Source: Streptomyces sp. CB01201 (GTDB taxonomy: Bacteria; Actinomycetota; Actinomycetes; Streptomycetales; Streptomycetaceae). Taken from it: DNA of 64,000 nucleotides. Positions 17,123 to 25,692 of the stretch are shown here, piece by piece. Under the pieces are notes generated by a model. It was not told the origin of the DNA, did no database searches, and saw only the letters and a list, made by a program, of their open reading frames with translations. Made by a program: the position numbers and the translations under genes. Numbering within the stretch: the first letter of the stretch is position 1; every line of letters starts with the position of its first letter. The stretch lies in contig NZ_NNBJ01000024.1 in assembly GCF_002803085.1 (NCBI RefSeq), positions 49,442-113,441 of the forward strand, written 5' to 3'.

Positions 17123-17689
17123 ATGAGCACCCAGCCCGTCACCATGGACGGCTTCCTCCAAGCCGTTCCCGTTCACGGTGCCCGGGGCGCCGCCGCGTTC
17201 GACCTGGTCTCCTCCCCCACCGGCGACCTCGCCGACGACGTCGTGATCCCGTGCACCACCATGACGCCCCGCATCGTCACCGCGCTGCTCACCGAGATCC
17301 AGCCCGGCGGCCACCTCTGCGTCTCCGGAACCCTGGAGACCGGCCTCCACGGCGAGCCCGCATGGCTCACCGTCGACACCCTGGACGTCCTGGCCCCCGC
17401 CCCGGTGCGAGCACTGCGCGAGATGGTCGCAGACCGGTACGGCGACTACATCGTGAAGCGATCCGCCGTGACCGCCTGGAAGCCGTCAGCGCCCTCGCCT
17501 GCCTCCGACCACCGCACCACGATGTGGAGGCGCGGCGACGCAGTCCTCAAGCAGGCCGGCCCCGAGGCACAACGAAGGCCCGTGCCCCCCCTCGGGTGTT
17601 CGCGGGGAGCACGGGCCTTTTTGCGTTCAGGCCCCACGCGTCTCAGCGTTCGGGCCGGCGGCATGGGCGGAGTTCGTGGGGGCGGTTAA
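17123..17689 (+). CDS. Hypothetical protein, OB-fold-like, with abnormal C-terminus
   Basis: 188 residues from MSTQPVTMDGFLQAVP. The first ~115 residues look genuine, with a beta-rich pattern (PGGHLCVSGTLETG, WLTVDTLDVLAPAP) that suggests an OB-fold. After RYGDYIVKR the sequence turns Arg/Pro-rich and runs through the hairpin terminator at 17575-17622, so the real C-terminus has probably been lost by frameshift or replacement. A second, 5'-truncated copy lies at 18712-18999. Function unknown; an OB-fold would suit single-strand DNA binding, which is speculation. Confidence 0.5.
   Translation: MSTQPVTMDGFLQAVPVHGARGAAAFDLVSSPTGDLADDVVIPCTTMTPRIVTALLTEIQPGGHLCVSGTLETGLHGEPAWLTVDTLDVLAPAPVRALREMVADRYGDYIVKRSAVTAWKPSAPSPASDHRTTMWRRGDAVLKQAGPEAQRRPVPPLGCSRGARAFLRSGPTRLSVRAGGMGGVRGGG
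17575..17622 (+). terminator. Rho-independent terminator
   Basis: AAGGCCCGTGC at 17575-17585 pairs with GCACGGGCCTT at 17609-17619 and runs into TTTTT, the best T run of any terminator here. It lies within the apparent reading frame of the OB-fold-like gene, which supports loss of that gene's true 3' end. Confidence 0.8.
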
Positions 17690-17803
17690 GGGCGGAGCAT
17701 TCCGTCTCTGAGGCTGGCTTGCACTCGGCAGGAGGGACGTATGACTGGGTGCCGTCATGTCCCTGCCTGCCCCTCCCTCGTTCACGCGGTGCGGCCCATG
17801 TGG

Positions 17804-18682
17804 CTATGGACCGGTATGCAGCCACACCGAGACGATCTCCTTGGCGTAGGTGCCGACTGCGATGCCATCGGCAATCAGTGTGAGGGTGTCTTTGCCTTTA
17901 TTGCCGGGTGAGGAGATGCGGAGCCAGCCCGAGCGGGCGTCGTGGTCGACCAGCCACTCCTCCGGGCGATCCAGCGCGATCGGTCGGCCGGGGACGAAGG
18001 GATGGTCGGGGTCGGCGAACACCGCGCCGGGCGGCATGTCGGGGAGGTCGAACCATGCCGCGTTCCAGGACTCACGTGGGCTGTATCCCCGGGCCTAGAG
18101 CACCTGGTGGGTCACGATGCCCACTTCGAGCTGGAGTGAGCCGATGCGCAGACTCACGGACCCGTCTGATCCGGTGCGTGCCAGCTTGTCGGCGCGGCTC
18201 TCCGGAGCGCAGAGGAATTCCACGTCTCCATCGTCCTGATACAGGAGTCGCCCCCGCAGCGGCTTACCGGGCTCTGCGCGGGCGACTATTGCGGAGGCCT
18301 GATCGGAGCCGCGGCTGCTTGCGGTCACGCCTCCGCGCAAGGCGAGGCTGCGATCCGCCAGATGCGCCAGGGACTTGGCGCGTGCGATGAAGATTTCTGG
18401 ATAGTCCATTGCGACTGGGGCTTCCGGTGGATAGATCACCTCATTCACGTATGCGGGCAGGTCATCTCTCAGCGCGGTGAGAACGTCCGTCAGGACGCGT
18501 TCAGGCAGTTCTGCCAGGAACAGGTAGCCGGACGCGGCCTGCGTGGTGACTGTCTCTGCTGCACGTTCGTCCCGGACTCGCCGGTGAATGAAGGCGACGA
18601 CGTCGTCGAACAGCGCGCTCCCTGCCGACCAGTTGAGGTCGTTACCCGTGCCTTCGCCTGGCAGCACTACGAGCTTGGACAT
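17804..18682 (-). pseudogene. Immunity-like hypothetical gene interrupted by an in-frame TAG
   Basis: From the ATG at 18682 the frame encodes 195 residues (MSKLVVLPGEGTGNDLNW...) to a TAG at 18095-18097. The same frame continues with no other stop for about 97 codons (SWNAAWFDLPDMPPGAVFAD..., ending VWLHTGP at 17804), with equally good composition. The simplest reading is a ~292-residue protein split by one amber codon. Its place among toxin/immunity genes suggests an orphan immunity protein. The family is not recognised. The N-terminal 195-residue piece may still be made. Confidence 0.6.
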
Positions 18683-18711
18683 CGGACTCCTCGTGTCACG
18701 GGGTAAGTGAG

Positions 18712-18999
18712 ACCGCGCTGCTCACCGAGATCCAGCCCGGCGACCACCTGCGCGTCTTTGGAACCCTGATCGAGGCCGATGTCCTCGACGGGTCCGGACA
18801 GCTCACCGTCGACATCCTGGAGGTCCTGGCCCCCGCCCCGGCGCGAGCACTGCGCGAGATAGTCGCGGACCGGTACGGCGACGACGTCGTGATCTTCGAC
18901 GCGGACACAGACACCCTGCCCGTCTTCACCGCGGACGGCCTGTTGGAGCGTCGATGCGTAGACCTATGCGTGAGCAGATCCTGGCGGAGAGTTCGCTGA
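18712..18999 (+). pseudogene. 5'-truncated second copy of the OB-fold-like gene
   Basis: The translation TALLTEIQPGDHLRVFGTLIEAD... parallels residues ~52-115 of the gene at 17123 (TALLTEIQPGGHLCVSGTLETG...). It continues with a different, probably original C-terminus (IFDADTDTLPVFTADGLLERRC). It has no start codon. The two copies flank the split immunity-like gene, so duplication or recombination built this region. Confidence 0.7.
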
Positions 19000-19109
19000 G
19001 GCCGAAGTCTTCCGAGTGGTCCATGCAGTAGACCGGGCGTGGTCTGGTCGGCACAGATCCTCCTGGTTGGTGCGGGTACCCCTCCGTGGAGAGGGGCACC
19101 CGAGCGGGC

Positions 19110-19146
19110 GAGGGCCCGTCCGAGATCTCAGATCGGACGGGCCCTC
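19110..19146. terminator. Hairpin terminator
   Basis: A 14-bp perfect stem (GAGGGCCCGTCCGA at 19110-19123 with TCGGACGGGCCCTC at 19133-19146). It lies between the truncated OB-fold copy and the minus-strand DUF6193-like gene and can serve both. Confidence 0.75.
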
Positions 19147-19221
19147 GTGAACCGCTACCAAGTGGATGGGAACGCGGTCCTGGATCATGCGGGGGCTTCT
19201 GTCTCACCACCCCACGAGGAT

Positions 19222-19902
19222 TCACTTGCCGTGCAGGGCTCCTCGTAGACAGGCGATCAGATCAACTCCCGGAACATCGAGCCAATCAGTGCCAGAGTCA
19301 CCAGAGCGCAGAATCTGATAGTGCTCTGCATCCAGTTCATGAACCCAGACTTGGCGGCTCGTTCCGTCCAGTGGATCTACGCGCAGGCGCACAGCACCGT
19401 GCGTGATTGATGGGAACGCGTGTCGCAGGACCTCATCCGCATGGAGGCGGCGTAGGAGCTTCCATTGCTTGTGATGGAACTCAGACGACATGAGACCGGA
19501 CCACTGCCGAGAGATCGGCACCCCGTCTTTAAAGTCTCCGGCGAAGCCGTCGAGCTCCAGGAACGCGAATCTCTCCTTCAACTCAACGAGCGGCATGCCG
19601 TCGGCCCATGCAGCAACCGCTTCGACGAGGCGTCCGAGGTCATCCGTTGCGCCGATGCTCCACGAGAACCCGGGTGCGTCTACCGCGAACCCGATGATTT
19701 CTACACGCAATCGGAACAGACGCTGCTCGGTCGCGGGGTCGACTCCCAGGAAACCCCTAGTCGTTTCGATAATGACAAGGTCGGTGGTCCAGGGCGACAG
19801 TCGGGTGTCACATCCGTGCAACGCCGCCGCATCTCTCATGGCCTGTGCCAGGCCGCCCGCAGCGGATACGTCGGAGTACGGGTCTTCTTGGTGGGTACTC
19901 AT
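19222..19902 (-). CDS. DUF6193-like protein, possible orphan immunity protein
   Basis: About 226 residues starting MSTHQEDPYSDVSAAGG. An in-frame ATG at 19947 exists, but its extra 15 residues read through the repeated upstream block. The conserved-looking core GFSWSIGATDDLGRLVEAVAAWADGMPLVELKERFAFLELDGFAGDF is one I associate, from memory, with the DUF6193 family of Streptomyces. Repeat copy B lies just upstream, as copy A does before the toxin, so the gene probably came from the same kind of toxin/immunity locus. Biochemical function unknown. Confidence 0.65.
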   Translation of the reverse strand: MSTHQEDPYSDVSAAGGLAQAMRDAAALHGCDTRLSPWTTDLVIIETTRGFLGVDPATEQRLFRLRVEIIGFAVDAPGFSWSIGATDDLGRLVEAVAAWADGMPLVELKERFAFLELDGFAGDFKDGVPISRQWSGLMSSEFHHKQWKLLRRLHADEVLRHAFPSITHGAVRLRVDPLDGTSRQVWVHELDAEHYQILRSGDSGTDWLDVPGVDLIACLRGALHGK

Positions 19903-19917
19903 GCGGGCTTCCTCAGC

Positions 19918-20103
19918 AGAGCGCCACGCAAACGAGATCGTGTGCAAAGCGCCGTACGGACATCGTGATGCCCCCCGTGGTGGGCCCCCCGGCCACCGAC
20001 TGATACGCCCTCACAGTTCTTGTGTAGAACCTGTGCATACCGGGCTCACCATAGCCACAAAGGGCATGTACAAAGCAAGAGAATCTTTGCGCCACGAGTA
20101 ATC
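19918..20103. repeat. Upstream repeat, copy B (before the DUF6193-like gene)
   Basis: Second copy of the ~190-bp block described at 16868-17060, in the same orientation relative to its minus-strand gene. Identity is interrupted by small changes, so the duplication is not recent. Confidence 0.75.
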
Positions 20104-20601
20104 GACGGCTGCTGTCGATGAGCGCGGAGTTCCCAGTTGGGCCCTGCCGGTGGTTCTTCGTCATGCCGTCACGATCATGGACCCTGGGCACCGATCGAGT
20201 CGCCGACACATACATCGGCGACGAGACAGCGGCTCACTGATGCCCGGGAGGCCGCGACGGCTTCGTGGACACCGCCGCTCGCTCCCTGAGCACGGTGGCT
20301 GAACCCTGCCGTGCCGACAGCCACCCCTCTCACCACCTCTGAGGAGCCGACCCGACGAGGCGCCCCTTCTCCTGCCGCCGGGGTCACACTCTCGGTCTCC
20401 CTCCCCCGAGGGCCAGGCTGTGTTCGACCAGTTCCGTGCGATGCTCACCGCCCTGCCCAGCCCGTAGCTTTGAAGACCCGCCGGTGCTCAGGCCAGCTCC
20501 GTACAGGCCTGCCGATAAGCCAGTTGAGTGCGATGCTGCGCGTGTGAACCATCTTGGCGACATCTACATGCGGACCCAGACGCTGCACGTCCGCACCGTC
20601 G
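20104..20601. other. ~500 bp without a convincing gene
   Basis: Short frames occur on both strands, but none has a recognisable product or supported start. Probably decayed sequence between two immunity-like genes. Confidence 0.45.
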
Positions 20602-20961
20602 TCAAGGTCGCAGTTTCTGGGCCTGCGGGTCAAAGCAGTTGAGGCCCATCGATGAAGCCACCTCAGCCGCATGGGCAGATGCCTCGTCGGCCATGCTCCA
20701 GCGCATGGGGAAGTAGATCAACGCGCCGCGGGCTTCCCCGATCAGCGGACTGGTTGACCAGGGTGAGGTGTCATCGTCGTCTTCGGCGAGGTCCGGCCAC
20801 CGCTGCAAGAGCGCGTCGACGAAGGCCGCTATGCGCTCAGCCGGAGGAACCGCAGGCTCTTCCGTGACCATGAAGCGGTCATACAGATCGCGAAAGCACT
20901 CGGCCGCAGCAGCGTCATTCGCCGGCCGCTCCCCCTCCCACACAACAAGGTCATAGCTCAT
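20602..20961 (-). CDS. Small acidic immunity-like protein
   Basis: 119 residues beginning MSYDLVVWEGERPANDAAAA and ending GLNCFDPQAQKLRP, a short acidic layout common among Streptomyces immunity-type proteins next to polymorphic toxins. The ATG at 20961 is chosen over upstream in-frame sites because the family-like sequence begins there. No toxin is adjacent, so it may be an orphan immunity gene defending against toxins of related strains. The function is inferred from type and neighbourhood. Confidence 0.65.
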   Translation of the reverse strand: MSYDLVVWEGERPANDAAAAECFRDLYDRFMVTEEPAVPPAERIAAFVDALLQRWPDLAEDDDDTSPWSTSPLIGEARGALIYFPMRWSMADEASAHAAEVASSMGLNCFDPQAQKLRP

Positions 20962-21144
20962 GGGCGCAGCCTCCCACGCCTCACTGACAACCGGACCGGC
21001 GAACCAGATCATCCGCGACAGGGGCACGTCGCCTGAGATCGGACGACCCTGCCCGATCAAACCTCGTTGAGACCGGTGCATCTTCGCTGAGACATGTCAG
21101 GAGGCATGGAGCACGGAGAGAGGCTCCCGATGCCGTAAGGGGCT

Positions 21145-21167
21145 GGGTGCTTACGGCGTAAGCACCC
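21145..21167. repeat. parS-like palindrome 1
   Basis: A 23-bp perfect palindrome around the core TGCTTACG-G-CGTAAGCA, ~550 bp upstream of parA. The same core recurs at 21567-21617, 23602-23636 and 23658-23682 and was not noticed elsewhere in the window. Confidence 0.8.
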
Positions 21168-21566
21168 GTTGCGATGCACAGCACGACCCGTGCTGTGCTC
21201 AATCGTGATCGCACGGTAGGCAGTACATGGGTGTCCCCTCTCAACGGAATGAGACCAGTCTCAGCGCGGTTTGACCGGCTGCATGGCTGATCGGTGCGTC
21301 GGGAAGGCTGGGCTGCGTGCGGGCGGGCAGCACGTAGGGATGCCGGATCCGGCGCGGGACGACATCGGAACTTCGTCAACCAAGGCGCGGCCGCCGATCG
21401 GCGGAATCCTGAGGCAGCGGAACAGCACGGGATGGACATCCCTGAGTCCTCGCGTGCGAGGGCACCGAAGAACCTCGGCTTTGAGAGCAACACCTTCGAA
21501 CTTCGCCGAGAACGGTCAAAGTTCGTTGAGACGGGTCCATGGGGTTTCTGTGAGGGGAGCTCAGGA

Positions 21567-21617
21567 GGCTGTCTGTTGGGGGGTGCTTACGCCGTAAGCA
21601 CCCCCCAACAGACAGCC
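21567..21617. repeat. parS-like palindrome 2, extended to 51 bp
   Basis: A perfect palindrome of 25+1+25 bases centred on 21592, with core TGCTTACG-C-CGTAAGCA and arms extended by GGCTGTCTGTTGGGGGG and its complement. It ends 100 bp before the parA start, so it may serve as a centromere and as an operator for parAB autoregulation. Confidence 0.8.
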
Positions 21618-21716
21618 GGGAGCAGGTGCATTGGCAGAGATCTACTAACGCCTTAGTCCGGCAAATCGCCCATGAATCTGCACCTGACGCATCATCAACG
21701 GCAGTATGCTGCCGCC

Positions 21717-22859
21717 ATGACATCTCCGAACTCGGGAGGTGAGCGGGAAAAGCTGGTCTCCAAGCTGCCCGCTCCCCTCCGGCAGGCCCTCAAAGTCCGG
21801 GCAGCGCAGCTGAACACGGACGTTCAGGACGCCGTCACCGCCGGCATCGAAGCGTGGCGTGCGTGCCAGGAGCCACTCCCCTCGGTCGACACGGCCGGTG
21901 CCGAATCCTTCGGGACCTACCTGCCCGAGGGTCTCTACGACGACTTCAAGAGCGACTGCCGTACCCGCGGCGTCTCCTACATCCAGGGCCTGGCGCAGGC
22001 GGTGGCCCTGTGGATCGCCGACAACCCGGCGGGCGACTTGGACACCACACGCCGCCTGGTGGTGTGCAATCAAAAGGGAGGCGTCGGCAAGACGGCCGTG
22101 TCGGCCGGCATCGCCGAGGGCCTCGCCGAAGCGGGCCACCGGGTCCTGCTGGTCGACTACGACCCGCAGGGACACCTCTCCCACCAGCTGGGGCTCCGCG
22201 CCGTCCCGGCAGGCCAGGAAAGCCTGGTGACTCACATGCTCCACCGGGACGACGCCAAGCAGTCCCTGCTGGACCTCTCCGTGGTCATAGAGGGTGAGCG
22301 ATTCGGTGGCCGCCTGCGGGTGCTGCCCGCCGCGTTCGACGCCTTCCTCCTCGACTCCGGCCTCACCGTCTTCCGGGGCCCCCGTCATGCCGCGCTGGAA
22401 CGCGCCCTGGTGTCCGTCGAGGAGCACTTCGACGTCATCGTCGTCGACTCCCCTCCGAGCCTGGGCCTGGCCATGGACGCGGCGCTCGTTTACGGACGCC
22501 AGCGGGACGGCGAGAAGCCCAACCGCTCGGGCCTCATCATCCCCGTGGAGGCCGAGGACACCTCCGCCCAGGCGTACGGCATGCTCATCAGCCAGGTCGA
22601 TTCCCTGGTACGGGACTACGACCTGACGGTGGAACAGCTCGGGCTCGTGGTCAACAAGTACGACTCCCGCCGCGGCTACATCGCCACCTCCAGCCTGGAA
22701 AAGTGGAAGGCCCTGGGAACGCCCCCTGTTCTGGCTGTCATCTCCGACCGCAAGGAACAGCGCGAAGCCGTACGCCTGCAAAAGCCGCTGCTGGACTATG
22801 CGCCGGAATGCGAGCAGGCCCACGGCATGCGGCAGATCACCAGGGGGCTCGCCGTATGA
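21717..22859 (+). CDS. parA: ParA-family partition ATPase
   Basis: 380 residues from the ATG at 21717. A deviant Walker A KGGVGKT lies at about 119-125, followed by LVDYDPQG (A') and VIVVDSPPS (Walker B). The ~110-residue N-terminal extension contains two ribbon-helix-helix-like stretches (EKLVSKLPAPLRQALKVRAAQLNTDVQDAV and FGTYLPEGLYDDFKSDCRTRGVSY), which suits a type Ia ParA that also binds its operator. ParA drives segregation of ParB-parS complexes over the nucleoid. It overlaps parB by ATGA and is preceded by two parS-like palindromes. Confidence 0.92.
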   Translation: MTSPNSGGEREKLVSKLPAPLRQALKVRAAQLNTDVQDAVTAGIEAWRACQEPLPSVDTAGAESFGTYLPEGLYDDFKSDCRTRGVSYIQGLAQAVALWIADNPAGDLDTTRRLVVCNQKGGVGKTAVSAGIAEGLAEAGHRVLLVDYDPQGHLSHQLGLRAVPAGQESLVTHMLHRDDAKQSLLDLSVVIEGERFGGRLRVLPAAFDAFLLDSGLTVFRGPRHAALERALVSVEEHFDVIVVDSPPSLGLAMDAALVYGRQRDGEKPNRSGLIIPVEAEDTSAQAYGMLISQVDSLVRDYDLTVEQLGLVVNKYDSRRGYIATSSLEKWKALGTPPVLAVISDRKEQREAVRLQKPLLDYAPECEQAHGMRQITRGLAV

Positions 22860-23890
22860 GCAAGGCCGATGCCCTGGGCGGCTCCCCCACCTTCGACGCT
22901 GTAGCCCAGCCCCTCAGCAGCCGCGCCGCCTCCTTCGCCCGCTACTCCGGCCAGGCCGAAGAGCCCGCTCCGGCAGCTGCCGCCGTAGCCACCGCGGGAA
23001 CGTCGCGAGTCGAACTGTCCAAGCTCAGCCACAACCCGTTCAACCCGCGCGAAGAACTCAAGGCCATTGAGGAGATGGCCGACAGCCTCACGACGCGCGG
23101 CATCATCCAGCCGCTCACCGTGGTCACCCGCCAGGCCTTCCTTGCGGCGCACCCTGGCCGTGAGACCGACCTCGGGAGCGCCGAGTTCGTCGTCGTCGAC
23201 GGCAACCGGCGCCTTGCGGGTGCCACCATGGCCGGCCTGGACGAGCTGCCTGTCCATATCGACGACGCCCTGGCTGACGATCCCGACACGCTGCTGGAGA
23301 CCGCCCTCATCGCCGCTGTGCAGCATGAGGACCTCGACCCGCTGGACGAGGCGAAGGCCCTGCAGCGGCTGATCGAGGTCCACGGCTCGCAGCGGGCCGT
23401 AGCCCGGGCTCTGGGGAAGTCCAGCGGCTGGGTGACCCAGCGGATGGCGCTGCTGAAACTGACCCCCGAGCTGCAGCAGGCGGTCGAGGACAAGACGCTC
23501 CCAGTCGAGGTCGCCCGCAGTGTCGGGAAGCTCCCCGCTCAGCAGCAGCAGCATGCTGTCCAGGACGCCCTGGCCAAGCGGAAACAGCGCAAGGACGACA
23601 AGCCCCGGGGTGCTTACGCCGTAAGCACCCCGGGGCCCGAGTCCACTCCGTCCAGCGGGGGTGCTTACGGCGTAAGCACCCCTGCGGATCCCGCTGTGCA
23701 GGCCACTGTGATCCCGGCGGTGCCGGAGGCGGAAGCCCCGTGGGCCTCGGAGGCTGCGCGCAAGGTCGTCAGAATGCCGTGGCAGGACGGCGACGCGGTC
23801 GCGGACATCGTGGTCGAGAAGATGGACGAAGCTCAGCGCGACAGGCTTATCCAGCGTCTGATCGACGCGCGGAGCCCGACAGTCAGCTGA
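22856..23890 (+). CDS. parB: ParB-family centromere-binding protein with parS sites inside the gene
   Basis: 344 residues, start overlapping the parA stop. The N-terminal ParB/Srx-like nuclease fold begins with VELSKLSHNPFNPREEL and has VVVDGNRRLAGA (the CTP-binding GxxRxxA-type motif). The central HTH is GSQRAVARALGKSSGWVTQRM (about 178-198). Between the HTH and the C-terminal dimerisation region a linker contains GAYAVSTP and GAYGVSTP. Those codons are the two parS-like palindromes at 23602 and 23658, so the protein's own binding sites are written into its coding sequence. Confidence 0.92.
   Translation: MSKADALGGSPTFDAVAQPLSSRAASFARYSGQAEEPAPAAAAVATAGTSRVELSKLSHNPFNPREELKAIEEMADSLTTRGIIQPLTVVTRQAFLAAHPGRETDLGSAEFVVVDGNRRLAGATMAGLDELPVHIDDALADDPDTLLETALIAAVQHEDLDPLDEAKALQRLIEVHGSQRAVARALGKSSGWVTQRMALLKLTPELQQAVEDKTLPVEVARSVGKLPAQQQQHAVQDALAKRKQRKDDKPRGAYAVSTPGPESTPSSGGAYGVSTPADPAVQATVIPAVPEAEAPWASEAARKVVRMPWQDGDAVADIVVEKMDEAQRDRLIQRLIDARSPTVS
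23602..23636. repeat. parS-like palindrome 3, inside parB
   Basis: A 35-bp perfect palindrome (17+1+17) with core TGCTTACG-C-CGTAAGCA, in the linker-coding part of parB, where it encodes RGAYAVSTPG. Confidence 0.8.
23658..23682. repeat. parS-like palindrome 4, inside parB
   Basis: A 25-bp perfect palindrome with core TGCTTACG-G-CGTAAGCA, 21 bp after site 3, encoding GGAYGVSTP. Confidence 0.8.
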
Positions 23891-23940
23891 GAGCACCCAT
23901 CACCCAGCTGATGCCCAGAACGCGCCGGTGCCTCTGGGCA

Positions 23941-25692
23941 TCAGCTATTTACGCCCCTTCCGCAAGGACTGTTGCTGACGAGATGGCGGATGCGGGGGAC
24001 CGGGGTGCTGATGCTGGGGGGCAGATGCAGTCCGAGCAACGGCAGGGCCACCGCGGCCGCCAGCATCGGAGTGGCCGGTCCCGCACTCTGCCCGGACAGG
24101 GGCCCGCAGCTCGCCGGCGCCGGGCCTGGCGGGGGAGTGGCACCGACACTGCTTCCCGGGGGGCGACCGTCGCTGGGCCCTGCGCTGGCGGCTTCGGCGG
24201 GAGACGGCCGGGCGAGCAGCAGCGAAAGCAGCAGTCCCGCCGACCGGTTGCTGAGAGTGCGTGCCGCATCGACAAGCCGGTGCCGCTGCGCAGCGGGCAG
24301 GGACAGAGCAACGCAGCCGACCTGTCCGGCGACTGTCAGAGGAATGGCCACGCAGACCTCCTGGGTGGAGTACTCCAGCAGATCGAACTGGGCAGCCTGG
24401 GGGCCGTGTGCGTCGAGGGCGTGGAACAGGGCGTGGTGGTTGGTGATGGTGCGCGCGGTCAGCCGCACGGGTTGGCGGCGGGAGAGGTGGTCCATGCGGC
24501 TGTCGAAGTCGAGTTGGGCGAGCAGGCTCTTGCCGACAGCGCTCGCGTCGGCGGCCGCCCGGAAGTCGACCCACTCATGGACCTTGGGCGCGGTGGGGCC
24601 GTCCGCGTACTGCGAGATGGTGACTTCGCCATCGGTATAGCTGCTGACATAGACGGCCGCCCCGACAGTGTCGCGGAGCCCTACCAGGGCGTGCCGCAGG
24701 ACGTGCTCGGCGTGCGTACTGCCGGGTGCGGACATCAGCCGCAGGACGGGGCCGGGGAGATAGCTGCCGTCATCGAGTGCAGTGGTCAGGCCCTGCTCGC
24801 ACAGCCACCGCAGCAGCTGTGCGAGGACTGGCCGAGAGCGGCTGGTTCTCTGCGCGAGGTGCTCTGCGCTGACAGGACGGGACGCGCCGCTGATGATGTC
24901 GAGCACGTCGAGAACGCGCAGCGCGGACTGCCACTGGTCGGGGGAGTGCGGCTCTGGCGATACCTGCTGGGCCAGACCGCGCAGCGGCGCGGCGCGCAGG
25001 GGAGCAGGCGACCACAACTGGCTGATGCCGGCCACGAACACAGGGCCCGTCGTCGCCCCAGCCGGGCCCGGCGGAACAGACGGTGGGCCGGCCGGGACAT
25101 GAGGCAGTGGCTGCCCGGCGCCGACCGAGGTCACGGCGTCGGTCCCGCAGAGTCCAGGATGCCGGACGATTGCAAGAGCCTCCCCTACATCTCGGGCGAA
25201 CTCGGGATCCTCCAATTCCCCGCGTTCACTGCGCAGTTTGCTCCCGCCGGGCAGCTGCTGTGCCCTGGGCGCGGTCAGCAGGAGCTGGGCATCCCGATGG
25301 CCCCAGCGTGCGGCGTCGCCGAGCGCCGTCATCAGCCTTCCGGCCGTAGCGGCCGACTGCAGGAGGAGGTCACCGCGGCGGTAGAACACCACGGTCAACC
25401 GGAACGCTGCTCCAGGGTGCTGCTGTACATACGCCTGCCGTAGCCAGTTCTCAGCCGGCTCCCAGTCTCCGGCCCGCAGTGCCTTGGTGCCCAGCCGGTA
25501 GCAGGAGTTGGCATGCCGGCGCTGCTCTGCTGCTGCCGGGCTGCAAGGCGGGTGGGTACTCCAGTCGCCATTGGGACGGTCCCAATGATCGAACGGCCCC
25601 TTCGCCCTGGAAAGCAGTTCAGCGAGACCAACTACAGCCTCGGGCCCGCCCTTTGTTCCTCGGCCGTCGTGGTTGCTACGCACGTCACTCAC
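23941..25692 (-). CDS. IclR-like regulator with long N-terminal extension
   Basis: 583 residues from a GTG at 25692. The middle has an IclR-type winged helix (VLDVLDIISGASRPVSAEHLAQRTSRSRPVLAQLLRWLCEQGL) followed by an IclR effector domain (GAAVYVSSYTDGEVTISQ...AVGKSLLAQL). The first ~230 residues include a TPR/SEL1-like helical stretch (YRLGTKALRAGDWEPAENWLRQAYVQQHPGAAFRL), and the last ~110 are Pro/Ala-rich. The start overlaps the stop of the sigma factor gene, so the two are co-translated. That suggests a two-part regulatory unit. IclR proteins are usually ~260 residues, so this fusion is unusual. Confidence 0.75.
   Translation of the reverse strand: MSDVRSNHDGRGTKGGPEAVVGLAELLSRAKGPFDHWDRPNGDWSTHPPCSPAAAEQRRHANSCYRLGTKALRAGDWEPAENWLRQAYVQQHPGAAFRLTVVFYRRGDLLLQSAATAGRLMTALGDAARWGHRDAQLLLTAPRAQQLPGGSKLRSERGELEDPEFARDVGEALAIVRHPGLCGTDAVTSVGAGQPLPHVPAGPPSVPPGPAGATTGPVFVAGISQLWSPAPLRAAPLRGLAQQVSPEPHSPDQWQSALRVLDVLDIISGASRPVSAEHLAQRTSRSRPVLAQLLRWLCEQGLTTALDDGSYLPGPVLRLMSAPGSTHAEHVLRHALVGLRDTVGAAVYVSSYTDGEVTISQYADGPTAPKVHEWVDFRAAADASAVGKSLLAQLDFDSRMDHLSRRQPVRLTARTITNHHALFHALDAHGPQAAQFDLLEYSTQEVCVAIPLTVAGQVGCVALSLPAAQRHRLVDAARTLSNRSAGLLLSLLLARPSPAEAASAGPSDGRPPGSSVGATPPPGPAPASCGPLSGQSAGPATPMLAAAVALPLLGLHLPPSISTPVPRIRHLVSNSPCGRGVNS

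Noticed and set aside
21567..21617. 51-bp palindrome as a transcription terminator
   Set aside because: The arms meet at a single central base, leaving no loop, there is no T run, and the core is repeated three more times around and inside parB; a parS-type site explains it better.
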